In this document: piece after piece, positions 44,009 to 51,855 of the stretch
Layout: each line of letters begins with the position of its first letter
How positions within the stretch are numbered: position 1 is the stretch's first letter
Source of the DNA: JAEUPI01 sp046348365
GTDB lineage: Bacteria > Pseudomonadota > Gammaproteobacteria > Burkholderiales > Burkholderiaceae_C
NCBI GenBank assembly: GCA_046348365.1
Contig: JAXMEL010000007.1
Span: 62,001-126,000, forward strand
DNA: 64,000 nucleotides
Direction: 5' to 3'
Position numbers and translations under genes: made by a program
Notes under the pieces: generated by a model
What the model was told of the DNA's origin: nothing
What the model saw: only the letters and a program-made list of their open reading frames with translations
Databases searched by the model: none

Positions 44009-46093
44009 CTAGCGGCGCCGCGGCGGCGCAGGCGGCAGGTTCATGAAGTCGCTGCGTTCCTCGGGGCCCTCGCACGGCGGCTCGTCCATCGGCACCGGAC
44101 CGGTCAGGTCGAGGTCGATCGGCGTGCCGTGGTCGGTCACGCTGAAGGCCCGCGGCGGCTCCTTCGTCGCGCTGAGCACCTCGATCGGCGCCTCGGTGTG
44201 GCGGCCGAACTCCGACAGCGCGCTCAGCGTCGACGGCGTGATCAGGTGCGGCGTCGCGGTGGTGGCCTCGAACGTGCCGCCCTCCTCCACCAGCGGCAGC
44301 AGCACGTCGATCGGCGACTGCGAGCCGCCCTGGTGCTCGGCCAGATCGCGCGCCATCGAGTACAGGAACAGCACCTCGCGATACGCCGGCAGTTCGAACA
44401 ACTCGCCCGCATCGCGCCGGAAGACGAGCGATTCGAGCTCGGTCATCGCATCGATGGGGTTCACCCACAGGCGCTGCAGGCGCTCGACCACTTTGGGGTA
44501 GTCCACCAGCGAACGGCCCAGCTGCAGGTCGGACTCCCAATCGGGCGCATAGGCGTTGAAGCGGTGGTTGAAGCGCGTGCGCGTGCGCTCGTAGTTCTCG
44601 CGGTCGCCCTGGCGGCGGTAGATCTCGAGCAGCTTCAGGTACGGCAGCGCGCTCGTGCCGCCGCTGCTGCGGATGTGGCCCATCAGCAAGTCGATCGCGG
44701 CCTCGTCCTGGCCGAGCACGATGAAGAACTCGGCCTGCTGCTCGAGATCGATCAGCTCCTCGATCGACACGTCGCGCGTCGGCGCGTTGTTGGTCATCAC
44801 CGAGTCGGGGAACAGCGTGGACGGCGCGCCGAACGGCTGCGGCCCGGCCGGCGCTGTGGGCGCGGCAGGCCGGCCCGCCGGCGGCATCGGGCGCGCTGCA
44901 GGCGTGGGCGCCAGGTGCGGCGGCAAGGTCATCGGCTGCAGCGTCGGCGGGTTGGTCGGCGGCGCCTTCGCCGCCGCGGCGGCCGCGCTCCACTGCGCCT
45001 GCTGCTCGCGCTGCGTGCGGCGCAGCCTGAACCACAGCCACGCCACCATGCCGAGCAGCACGGCCAGCGCGCCGAACAGCCAGGGCAGGTAGCGGCGCGC
45101 GGAGTCGGCGTCGGAGATGCGCGCACGCATCTGCGCCATCTGGTCGCGGTTGCGCTGGGCCTCGGCCTTCACCGCTTCGAGGGCCTGCTCCATCGCCTTC
45201 AGGCGCTCGGCGGCGGCATCGGCGTTGGCCTGCGCGGTGCTGGCCGCCTGCGCCGCCAGCGCGGCGCTCGCCGCTGCTGCGGCCACGCGCAGCGCGGCGT
45301 CCTGCTGCGCCGCCGAGGCCGCGGCGGCGGCCTTGGCGGCGGCAGGCTCGAGCGCATCGAGCTTCAGGCGCGAGGTCGGAGCTGACGCAGCCGGCGCCTT
45401 GGCGATCACCGGCGCGCTACCCCGAGGCGCAGCGGCCACCGCCGTGCGCGGCCTGGCCAGCGGCGCCGAGGCCGCGGGCCTGGGCGCGGCCGGTCGCGCC
45501 ACACGGCGCGGCGCCGAGGCGGCCGCCGGCGCGGGCGCAGCGGCTCGCGCGCGTACGGCGGCTGGCGCAGGCGCCAGCGCAGTGGCCGGCTCGGCAGCGG
45601 GCGCCGGTGCCGCTGCGGCAGGCTCCGGCGCAGAGGCCGGCGCCGCCGCGGTCACCGGGGCGGCCGATGTCGTCGGCTGCGGTGCTGCGGGTGGCGTCGG
45701 CGCCTCCGCGTACGTGACCAGCGGCGGATCGGCGAACACCGTGAAGCGCCGCTCGATGCGGTTGACGCAGCCCAGCGTCGCGTGGATCGACACCAGCGGC
45801 TCCTCGATCGCCACGCTGGTCGTCACGCGCACCACGCGCTCGTCGGGGTTGGAGCCGGGCTCGATCGCCACGCGCACGTTGCTCGGCGCGACGCGCTGCT
45901 CGCCCTGATAGACCTCGGCGCCGACGCAATTGGCGATCAGCGATTCGTCGGTGCCGAGCTGGACACCGATCGGGAAGTTGAGCGGGCTGCCGAGCGCCAC
46001 GTTGGACGGCGCCCGCGCGAAGCCGATCGCCAGCGCATGCGGTACGGCCAGCACGGCAAGGCTTGCGACGGTCAACACCTTGCGGGGCTTCAT
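44009..46093 (-). CDS. FimV-like pilus/polarity protein
   Basis: A 694-residue protein with a signal peptide (about 1-22), a periplasmic N-terminal FimV-type domain (IGFARAPSNVALGSPLNFPI), a long Ala/Pro-rich linker (about 135-240), a coiled-coil stretch (about 265-335), one membrane segment (about 340-362: YLPWLFGALAVLLGMVAWLWF) and a cytoplasmic part with a TPR-like FimV C-terminal region (EELIDLEQQAEFFIVLGQDE and following). FimV organises type IV pilus secretin and polar signalling and often promotes c-di-GMP- or cAMP-linked motility. It lies next to a diguanylate cyclase gene, from which the IS now separates it. Confidence 0.8.
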   Translation of the reverse strand: MKPRKVLTVASLAVLAVPHALAIGFARAPSNVALGSPLNFPIGVQLGTDESLIANCVGAEVYQGEQRVAPSNVRVAIEPGSNPDERVVRVTTSVAIEEPLVSIHATLGCVNRIERRFTVFADPPLVTYAEAPTPPAAPQPTTSAAPVTAAAPASAPEPAAAAPAPAAEPATALAPAPAAVRARAAAPAPAAASAPRRVARPAAPRPAASAPLARPRTAVAAAPRGSAPVIAKAPAASAPTSRLKLDALEPAAAKAAAAASAAQQDAALRVAAAAASAALAAQAASTAQANADAAAERLKAMEQALEAVKAEAQRNRDQMAQMRARISDADSARRYLPWLFGALAVLLGMVAWLWFRLRRTQREQQAQWSAAAAAAKAPPTNPPTLQPMTLPPHLAPTPAARPMPPAGRPAAPTAPAGPQPFGAPSTLFPDSVMTNNAPTRDVSIEELIDLEQQAEFFIVLGQDEAAIDLLMGHIRSSGGTSALPYLKLLEIYRRQGDRENYERTRTRFNHRFNAYAPDWESDLQLGRSLVDYPKVVERLQRLWVNPIDAMTELESLVFRRDAGELFELPAYREVLFLYSMARDLAEHQGGSQSPIDVLLPLVEEGGTFEATTATPHLITPSTLSALSEFGRHTEAPIEVLSATKEPPRAFSVTDHGTPIDLDLTGPVPMDEPPCEGPEERSDFMNLPPAPPRRR

Positions 46094-46256
46094 GCGGGTC
46101 TGGCGGGTACGAGCGACGGGCCGTGCGGTCTGAAAAAACTGCGCGGCACTCTAGCATGAAGGGCGATGCGCGCCTGTGATGGAAGCCGCCTCGGCGACAC
46201 CCCATGCAAGAATCAGGGGTCATGCGTCACATCGTCGCGACATCCGGGAGTGCCTG

Positions 46257-47036
46257 ATGCCGTCGGAGCTGATCACCGAGCGCCACGGCTGCGCGCAGAT
46301 CCTCACGATCAGCGACCCGGCGACGCGCAACACGCTGTCGCCGCAGGTCTATGCCGCGGGCGTCGAGGCGCTCGAAACCGCCGACGCCGACGCCAGCGTG
46401 CGCGCGGTGATCCTGCGCGGCGAAGGGGCGCACTTCTGCGCCGGGGGTGACCTGGCACGCCTGGCGGGCGTGCGCCAGCGCGGCCCCGAGGAGCAGGCGC
46501 GCAGCGTGGAGAACTTCCATGCCTGGGTGCAGGCGATGCGCGACTTCCCGAAACCGGTGATCGCCGCCGTCGAGGGCCACGCAGCGGGCGGCGGCTGCTC
46601 GCTGGCGCTGGCCTGCGACCTGATCGTCGCCGCCGAGGGCGCACGCTTCACCATGTCGTATGGCCGCGCCGGTCTGTCGCCCGACGGCGGCGGTGCGTGG
46701 CATCTGGCGCGCGCCCTGCCGCGCGCCCGCGTGCTGCAGATGCTATGGCTGCCCGAGCCGATGACGGCCCGCCAGTGGCTCGAGCTCGGGCTCGTGTCGG
46801 CCGTCACCGATGACGGCCAAGCGCTGGCCGGCGCGCTGCAATGGGCCGAGCGCCTGGCCGCCATGGCCGGCAACGCGGTGGCCAGCGCGAAGGCGCTGGT
46901 CAGCCAGGCGCCGCTGCGCGACCTGGGTGCGCAGCTGAACGCCGAGCGCGATCACTTCGTCGCCAACCTGTTCCACGACAACGGCGCCGAGGGCCTCGCC
47001 GCCTTCTTCGACAAGCGCGCGCCGAAGTTCCGCTGA
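46257..47036 (+). CDS. Enoyl-CoA hydratase/isomerase
   Basis: A 259-residue crotonase-family enzyme. The oxyanion-hole segments are GAHFCAGGDLARL and AVEGHAAGGGCSLALACDL, and MSYGRAGLSPDGGGAWHL covers the second conserved loop. The catalytic Glu positions of true hydratases are replaced around GRAGLSPDGG, as in many isomerase or PaaG-type members, so hydratase activity is not certain. GGGAG lies before the chosen ATG; a longer frame upstream is unlikely. Neighbouring acyl-CoA dehydrogenase and phosphotransferase genes suggest fatty or aromatic acyl-CoA breakdown. Confidence 0.87.
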   Translation: MPSELITERHGCAQILTISDPATRNTLSPQVYAAGVEALETADADASVRAVILRGEGAHFCAGGDLARLAGVRQRGPEEQARSVENFHAWVQAMRDFPKPVIAAVEGHAAGGGCSLALACDLIVAAEGARFTMSYGRAGLSPDGGGAWHLARALPRARVLQMLWLPEPMTARQWLELGLVSAVTDDGQALAGALQWAERLAAMAGNAVASAKALVSQAPLRDLGAQLNAERDHFVANLFHDNGAEGLAAFFDKRAPKFR

Positions 47037-47095
47037 CGCGCGTGCGCGCGCGGCCGGCGAGCGGACAATAGCGCCGCCCGGGGCGGCTGCTGCGC

Positions 47096-47113
47096 TTGTC
47101 GCCCCGGGGACAA
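47096..47113. promoter_or_regulatory. Dyad over the start region of the Crp-type gene
   Basis: TTGTC-N8-GACAA ends three bases before the ATG, with GGGGAC inside as the likely ribosome-binding site. A regulator or RNA fold there would control its own translation or transcription. Confidence 0.35.
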
Positions 47114-47116
47114 AAC

Positions 47117-47821
47117 ATGACGAACCCCGTCCTTACACTCGACGAACAGCAGAGCATCGAATCCGGCGCGTGGTTCTCGAAACTGTCACCGACGCTGCGC
47201 GCCGCGATCCTCTCGCGCGCGGTCGTACGTCACCTCGACGACGGCGCACCGCTCGCCTCGCGCGGTGCGCCGGCCGAGCAATGGTGCGGCGTGGCCAGCG
47301 GCGCGGTGCGCATCTCCACCGTGTCGCTGTCGGGCAAGCAGGTCACGCTCACCTACGTCGAGCCGGGCACCTGGTTCGGCGACATCGCGCTGTTCGACGG
47401 CCTGCCGCGCACGCACGATGCCAACGCCCATGGCGCCACGACGATGCTGGTGGTGCGCAAGCCCGACTTCAAGGCCCTGCTCGCGCAGCACGTGGAGCTG
47501 TACGACGCGCTGCTGCGCCTGAACTGCCGCCGCCTGCGGCTGATGTTCGATTTGTTCGAGGACCTGAACACGCGCCCGCTGGCGGCACGCCTGGCCAAGC
47601 AGATCCTGCTGCTGGCCAAGGCCTACGGCATCGAGCAGGGCGACGAGATCCGCGTCGGCCTGCAGCTGGCGCAGGAAGACCTGGCCCAGCTGCTCGGTGC
47701 CTCGCGCCAGCGCGTGAACCAGGAGCTCAAGGGCTTCGAGCGCGAAGGCGCGGTGCGCGTCGAGCCGACGCGGCTGGTGGTGCTGTCGCGCGAGAAACTG
47801 CTGGCCATCGCGTCGCGATGA
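47117..47821 (+). CDS. Crp/Fnr-family transcriptional regulator
   Basis: A 234-residue CRP-type regulator: cyclic-nucleotide-type sensor (about 20-135; GTWFGDIALFDGLPRTHDANA), dimer helix, and HTH (QEDLAQLLGASRQRVNQELKGFEREGAV). The recognition helix SRQRVNQEL lacks the FNR E..SR triad and resembles CRP-like members. The phosphate-binding cassette GDIALFDGLPRTHDA differs from the cAMP-binding form (GEL...RSA), so the effector is unclear. It sits just upstream of lipid-CoA genes in the same direction and may regulate them. Confidence 0.87.
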   Translation: MTNPVLTLDEQQSIESGAWFSKLSPTLRAAILSRAVVRHLDDGAPLASRGAPAEQWCGVASGAVRISTVSLSGKQVTLTYVEPGTWFGDIALFDGLPRTHDANAHGATTMLVVRKPDFKALLAQHVELYDALLRLNCRRLRLMFDLFEDLNTRPLAARLAKQILLLAKAYGIEQGDEIRVGLQLAQEDLAQLLGASRQRVNQELKGFEREGAVRVEPTRLVVLSREKLLAIASR

Positions 47822-47848
47822 TCCCCTGAGCGAGCGGAGGAGCTGCGC

Positions 47849-48934
47849 ATGGAATCGATGGACCAGTTCGTCGGCACGCGGCCCGTGGCCGCCAGCCACG
47901 CCTTCGACGTCGCCGCGCTCGAGGCCTACCTGAAGGCGCATCTCGCCGGCTTCGAGGGCCCGCTCACGGTGGAGCAGTTCAAGGGCGGGCAGTCCAACCC
48001 GACCTACAAGCTGATCACGCCGAAGCGCACCTACGCCATGCGCAGCAAGCCCGGCCCGGTGGCCAAGCTGCTGCCGTCGGCACACGCGATCGAGCGCGAG
48101 TACCGCGTGATGAAGGCGTTGGGCGGCACGGCGGTGCCGGTGGCGCAGATGCACCTGCTGTGCGACGACGAATCGGTGATCGGCCGCGCGTTCTTCGTGA
48201 TGCAGTTCGTCGAGGGCCGCGTGCTGTGGAACCAGGCGCTGCCCGATTGCAGCGCGGCCGAGCGCGGCGCGATCTACGACGAGATGAACCGCGTGATCGC
48301 TGCGCTGCACAGCGTCGACGTGGCCGCGGTGGGCCTGGCCGACTACGGCAAGCCCGGCAGCTACTTCGAGCGGCAGATCGGCCGCTGGAGCAAGCAATAC
48401 CTGGCGTCCGAGACGCAGGCGATCCCCGAGATGAACCGGCTGATCGAGTGGCTGCCCGCGCGCCTGCCCGCCTCGGCGCGCGACGCCTCGCAGGTGTCGA
48501 TCGTGCACGGCGACTACCGGCTCGACAACCTGATCTTCCACGCCAGCCAGCCGCGCGTGGCCGCGGTGCTCGACTGGGAGCTTTCCACGCTCGGGCATCC
48601 GCTGGCCGACTTCAGCTATCACTGCATGTCGTGGCACATCCCGCCGGGCACGTTCCGCGGCATCGGCGGCCTCGACCTGGCCGCGCTCGGCATTCCGAGC
48701 GAACGCGAGTACGTGCGGCGCTACTGCGAGCGCACGGGCCGTGCCGATGCCGATGCGGTGATGGCCGACTGGAACTTCTATCTCGCCTACAACCTGTTCA
48801 GGCTGGCCGCGATCACGCAGGGCATCGCCAAGCGCGTGGTCGACGGCATCGCCAGCAGTGCCCAGGCGCGCGCCACCGGCGCCGCCACCTCCACCCTCGC
48901 CCAGATGGCCTGGCGTTTCGCCGAGGCCGCCTGA
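47849..48934 (+). CDS. APH-like phosphotransferase family protein
   Basis: A 361-residue kinase-fold protein. The catalytic loop is VHGDYRLDNLIFH (Brenner-type HxDxxxxN) and the metal-binding DWE motif is VLDWELSTLGHPLAD. It is the bacterial relative of the N-terminal kinase domain of vertebrate ACAD10/11 and is directly followed by an ACAD11-like dehydrogenase gene 22 bases later. In ACAD10/11 this kinase phosphorylates 4-hydroxy fatty acyl-CoA so that it can be dehydrated; the same role here is likely but by analogy. A ribosome site GAGCGGAGGAG precedes the start. Confidence 0.87.
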   Translation: MESMDQFVGTRPVAASHAFDVAALEAYLKAHLAGFEGPLTVEQFKGGQSNPTYKLITPKRTYAMRSKPGPVAKLLPSAHAIEREYRVMKALGGTAVPVAQMHLLCDDESVIGRAFFVMQFVEGRVLWNQALPDCSAAERGAIYDEMNRVIAALHSVDVAAVGLADYGKPGSYFERQIGRWSKQYLASETQAIPEMNRLIEWLPARLPASARDASQVSIVHGDYRLDNLIFHASQPRVAAVLDWELSTLGHPLADFSYHCMSWHIPPGTFRGIGGLDLAALGIPSEREYVRRYCERTGRADADAVMADWNFYLAYNLFRLAAITQGIAKRVVDGIASSAQARATGAATSTLAQMAWRFAEAA

Positions 48935-48956
48935 GCACCCGCAAGGAGCGATCCGC

Positions 48957-50174
48957 ATGGACTTCGGTTATTCACCACGCACGCAGGAGCTGCAGGCCAA
49001 GGTCAAGGCCTTCATGGACGAGCATGTCTACCCGGCCGAGGGCCGCTACTGGCAGGAGCTGAAGACCAACACCGAGGCCGGCAAGCGCTGGACGCCGCTG
49101 GCGCTGATCGAGGAGCTGAAGAACAAGGCGCGCGCGCAGGGTCTGTGGAACCTGTTCCTGCCCGAGAGCAAGTACGGCGCGGGCCTCACCAACCAGGAAT
49201 ACGCGCCGCTGGCCGAGATCATGGGCCGCGTGCCGTGGTCGAGCGAGGTCTTCAACTGCTCGGCGCCCGACACCGGCAACATGGAAGTGATGGTGCGCTA
49301 CGGCACGCCCGAGCAGCAGAAGCAGTGGCTCGAGCCGCTGCTCGACGGCAAGATCCGCAGCGCCTTCGCGATGACCGAGCCGGCGGTGGCCTCGTCGGAC
49401 GCCACCAACATCGAGGCGCGCATCGAGCGCCAGGGCGACCACTACGTGATCAACGCGCGCAAGTGGTGGACCAGCGGCGCCGGCGACCCGCGCTGCAAGA
49501 TCATGATCTTCATGGGCAAGACCGATCCGGCCGCGCCCAGGCACTCGCAGCAGTCGATGATCCTGGTGCCGATGGAAACGCCCGGCGTCAAGGTGCTGCG
49601 CGCGCTGCCGGTGTTCAACTACGACGATGCGCCGCACGGCCACATGGAGGTCGACTTCAAGGACGTGAAAGTGCCGGTGTCGAACATGCTGCTCGGCGAG
49701 GGCCGCGGCTTCGAGATCGCGCAGGGCCGGCTCGGGCCGGGGCGCATCCACCACTGCATGCGACTGATCGGCCTGGCCGAGCGCTCGCTCGAAATGATGT
49801 GCAAGCGCGCGGTGAAGCGCGTGGCCTTCGGCAAGACGATCGCGCAGCAGACCGTGACGCAGGAGCGCATCGCCGAGGCGCGCTGCCTGATCGAGCAGGC
49901 GCGCCTGCTGACGCTGAAGGCGGCGTGGATGATGGACGTGGCCGGCAACAAGGCCGCCAAGGCCGAGATCGCGATGATCAAGGTGGTGGCGCCGAACATG
50001 GCGCTGCGCGTGATCGACTGGGCGATGCAGGTGCACGGCGGCGCCGGCGTCAGCAACGACTTTCCGCTCGCCAGCTTCTACGCCCACGCGCGCACGCTGC
50101 GCTTCGCCGACGGCCCCGACGAGGTGCACCGCAACGCGATCGCGAAGATCGAACTCGGCCGCCACGCGGCCTAA
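48957..50174 (+). CDS. Acyl-CoA dehydrogenase (ACAD11-like)
   Basis: A 405-residue flavoprotein with the three-domain ACAD fold. AFAMTEPAVASSDATNIEARI is the FAD/substrate region, WWTSGAGDPRCKIMIFMG the beta domain, and RVAFGKTIAQQ plus MQVHGGAGVSNDFPLA the C-terminal helical domain. The Glu/Asp base position is in FADGPDEVHRNAIAKIEL. Together with the upstream phosphotransferase it forms the two-gene version of ACAD10/11, likely acting on hydroxylated or unusual fatty acyl-CoA. Confidence 0.92.
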   Translation: MDFGYSPRTQELQAKVKAFMDEHVYPAEGRYWQELKTNTEAGKRWTPLALIEELKNKARAQGLWNLFLPESKYGAGLTNQEYAPLAEIMGRVPWSSEVFNCSAPDTGNMEVMVRYGTPEQQKQWLEPLLDGKIRSAFAMTEPAVASSDATNIEARIERQGDHYVINARKWWTSGAGDPRCKIMIFMGKTDPAAPRHSQQSMILVPMETPGVKVLRALPVFNYDDAPHGHMEVDFKDVKVPVSNMLLGEGRGFEIAQGRLGPGRIHHCMRLIGLAERSLEMMCKRAVKRVAFGKTIAQQTVTQERIAEARCLIEQARLLTLKAAWMMDVAGNKAAKAEIAMIKVVAPNMALRVIDWAMQVHGGAGVSNDFPLASFYAHARTLRFADGPDEVHRNAIAKIELGRHAA

Positions 50175-50207
50175 GCGCTGGCCCGGCCGGCCGCGCGCCT
50201 GGAGGGA

Positions 50208-50942
50208 TCAGGCCGGCGACGGGCCCGAGCGCGCGTCGTCGGGCCAGGCCGACGCGCGGGTGGATGTCGGCGCGAAGGCCGAGTCCTGCCACTCGCCGGC
50301 CACCTGCTTGGCCTGCCGCGCGGCGAGCACGAACAGCTCCAGCCAGCGCCCGATGGCGTCGAGGTCGGGCACGGGCATGGCCACGCGCAGCGTGAGCCGG
50401 CCGCGCGCGATGGCGAGCACGAACGGATCCTTCTCCGACAGGCGCTGCCCGGCAGCCAGCAGCGCCGGCGCGAGCGGGCCGTCGAGCCACTGCTGCAGCC
50501 ACGGCTTGACGCTGGCCACCGCGCCGAAGCGCGCACCGAGCGTGCGCAGCTCGGCGCCGGTGAGCTTGGGGTACATCACCAGCCAGCGGATCTCGGTGGG
50601 CGTCTGCGTGTCGATGCTGGTCTGCACGCCCTCGATGTAGTGCTCGTAGACCATCGACTCGCTGTGTTCGAGCAGCGCGCGGTTGAGCACCAGCGCCTGC
50701 AGGTCGCGGTGCAGGCCCATCTCGGCCAGGATGCGCAGCTCGTTGCCGTTCACGTACGGGCGGTGCGATGCGCCCCATTCGATGCGCCAGTGCAAGCCCT
50801 GGCGCTGGTCTTCGACCACGAAACCCTCGCCGTGGCGCACCCGGCGGTAGCGGGCGCCATGCGCTCGCGCCCAGTGCTCGATGCCGTGCGGCTTGAAGGG
50901 ATCGGGCCCGCCGCCGAGCCAGCGGCTCAGTTTGTCGAGCAT
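50208..50942 (-). CDS. Conserved hypothetical protein
   Basis: A 244-residue soluble protein with no family I can name. It opens MLDKLSRWLGGGPDPFKPHG, has aromatic and charged conserved-looking blocks (RPYVNGNELRILAEMGLHRDLQ, YEHYIEGVQTSIDTQ, EIRWLVMYPKL) and a disordered, Ser/Pro/Asp-rich tail. No signal peptide or membrane segment. It is convergent with the dehydrogenase gene and divergent from the GST gene. Function unknown. Confidence 0.75.
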   Translation of the reverse strand: MLDKLSRWLGGGPDPFKPHGIEHWARAHGARYRRVRHGEGFVVEDQRQGLHWRIEWGASHRPYVNGNELRILAEMGLHRDLQALVLNRALLEHSESMVYEHYIEGVQTSIDTQTPTEIRWLVMYPKLTGAELRTLGARFGAVASVKPWLQQWLDGPLAPALLAAGQRLSEKDPFVLAIARGRLTLRVAMPVPDLDAIGRWLELFVLAARQAKQVAGEWQDSAFAPTSTRASAWPDDARSGPSPA

Positions 50943-50984
50943 GGTTTAGAGTGGGCGCAGCGCATCGACAGCAGGAGCCACGAG

Positions 50985-51677
50985 ATGATCGAAGTGTATT
51001 CCTGGGCCACGCCCAACGGGCACAAGGTGCACATCATGCTCGAGGAGTGCGGTCTGCCGTACAAGGCGATCCCGGTGAACATCGGCGCGGGCGAACAGTT
51101 CGACGCCCGCTTTCTGGCGATCAGCCCCAACAACAAGATCCCGGCCATCATCGACCCCGACGGCCCCGACGGAAAGCCGATGTCGCTGTTCGAAAGCGGC
51201 GCAATTCTGCTGTATCTCGCCGGCAAGACCGGCCGCTTCCTGCCGAGCGACACGCGCGGCAAGTACGAGGCGCTGCAATGGCTGATGTTCCAGATGGGCG
51301 GCGTGGGCCCCATGCTCGGCCAGGCGCATCACTTCCGCATCTATGCGCCGCAGAAGATCGACTACGCGATCGAGCGCTACACCAACGAGGCGCGGCGGCT
51401 GTACCGCGTGATGAACGACCGCCTCGCCGCCAGCCGCTACATCGCCGGGCCCGGCTACACGATCGCCGACATCGCGATCTTCCCGTGGCTGCGCTCGTGG
51501 AAGAACCAGGGCATCGACTGGAACGACTTTCCGCACCTCAAAGGCTGGTTCGACGAGATCGCCGCGCGCCCCGCGGTGATGCGCGGCGTGGAAGTGCTGG
51601 CGCACCTGCGCAAGCCGGTCACCGACGACCGCGCGCGCGAAGTGCTCTTCGGCGCCGAGCAGTACAAGAAGCACTGA
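50985..51677 (+). CDS. Glutathione S-transferase, nu-class (YfcG/YghU-like)
   Basis: A 230-residue GST. The thioredoxin-like N-domain includes TPNGHKVHIMLEECGLPY, NKIPAIIDPDG and LFESGAILLYLA, and the C-domain WLMFQMGGVGPMLGQAHHF is typical of nu-class enzymes such as YfcG, which act as disulfide-bond oxidoreductases with glutathione. N-terminal Thr/Asn positions rather than Cys or Tyr are the expected catalytic residues of that class. A GGAG-containing site precedes the ATG. Confidence 0.9.
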   Translation: MIEVYSWATPNGHKVHIMLEECGLPYKAIPVNIGAGEQFDARFLAISPNNKIPAIIDPDGPDGKPMSLFESGAILLYLAGKTGRFLPSDTRGKYEALQWLMFQMGGVGPMLGQAHHFRIYAPQKIDYAIERYTNEARRLYRVMNDRLAASRYIAGPGYTIADIAIFPWLRSWKNQGIDWNDFPHLKGWFDEIAARPAVMRGVEVLAHLRKPVTDDRAREVLFGAEQYKKH

Positions 51678-51709
51678 GCGCGGCGCGCCCGAGCTCGGGC
51701 CCAGCTGCC

Positions 51710-51715
51710 TAGAAT
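51710..51715 (+). promoter_or_regulatory. -10-like TAGAAT before tRNA-Arg
   Basis: CTAGAAT lies 27 bases before the tRNA, a fitting place for a -10 element; no clear -35. Confidence 0.4.
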
Positions 51716-51742
51716 CGCGCGGCACGGCGCGCGCCGCCGCAC

Positions 51743-51819
51743 CTGCCCGTAGCTCATCTGGATAGAGCAGCTGCCTTCTAAGCAGCAGGTAGGGGGTTCG
51801 AGTCCCTCCGGGCAGGCCA
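51743..51819 (+). tRNA. tRNA-Arg(TCT)
   Basis: A 77-base tRNA with encoded CCA. The acceptor CTGCCCG pairs with CGGGCAG, the anticodon stem-loop is CTGCC-TTCTAAG-CAGCAG with anticodon TCT, and the T-arm is GGGGG-TTCGAGT-CCCTC. The discriminator base is G, normal for arginine tRNAs. It starts with a C1-G72 pair, less common than G1. It reads AGA/AGG codons, which are rare in DNA this rich in G and C. Confidence 0.95.
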
Positions 51820-51855
51820 GCGATGCGCCCTGACGCAGCGGCCCACGCCTCGCGC

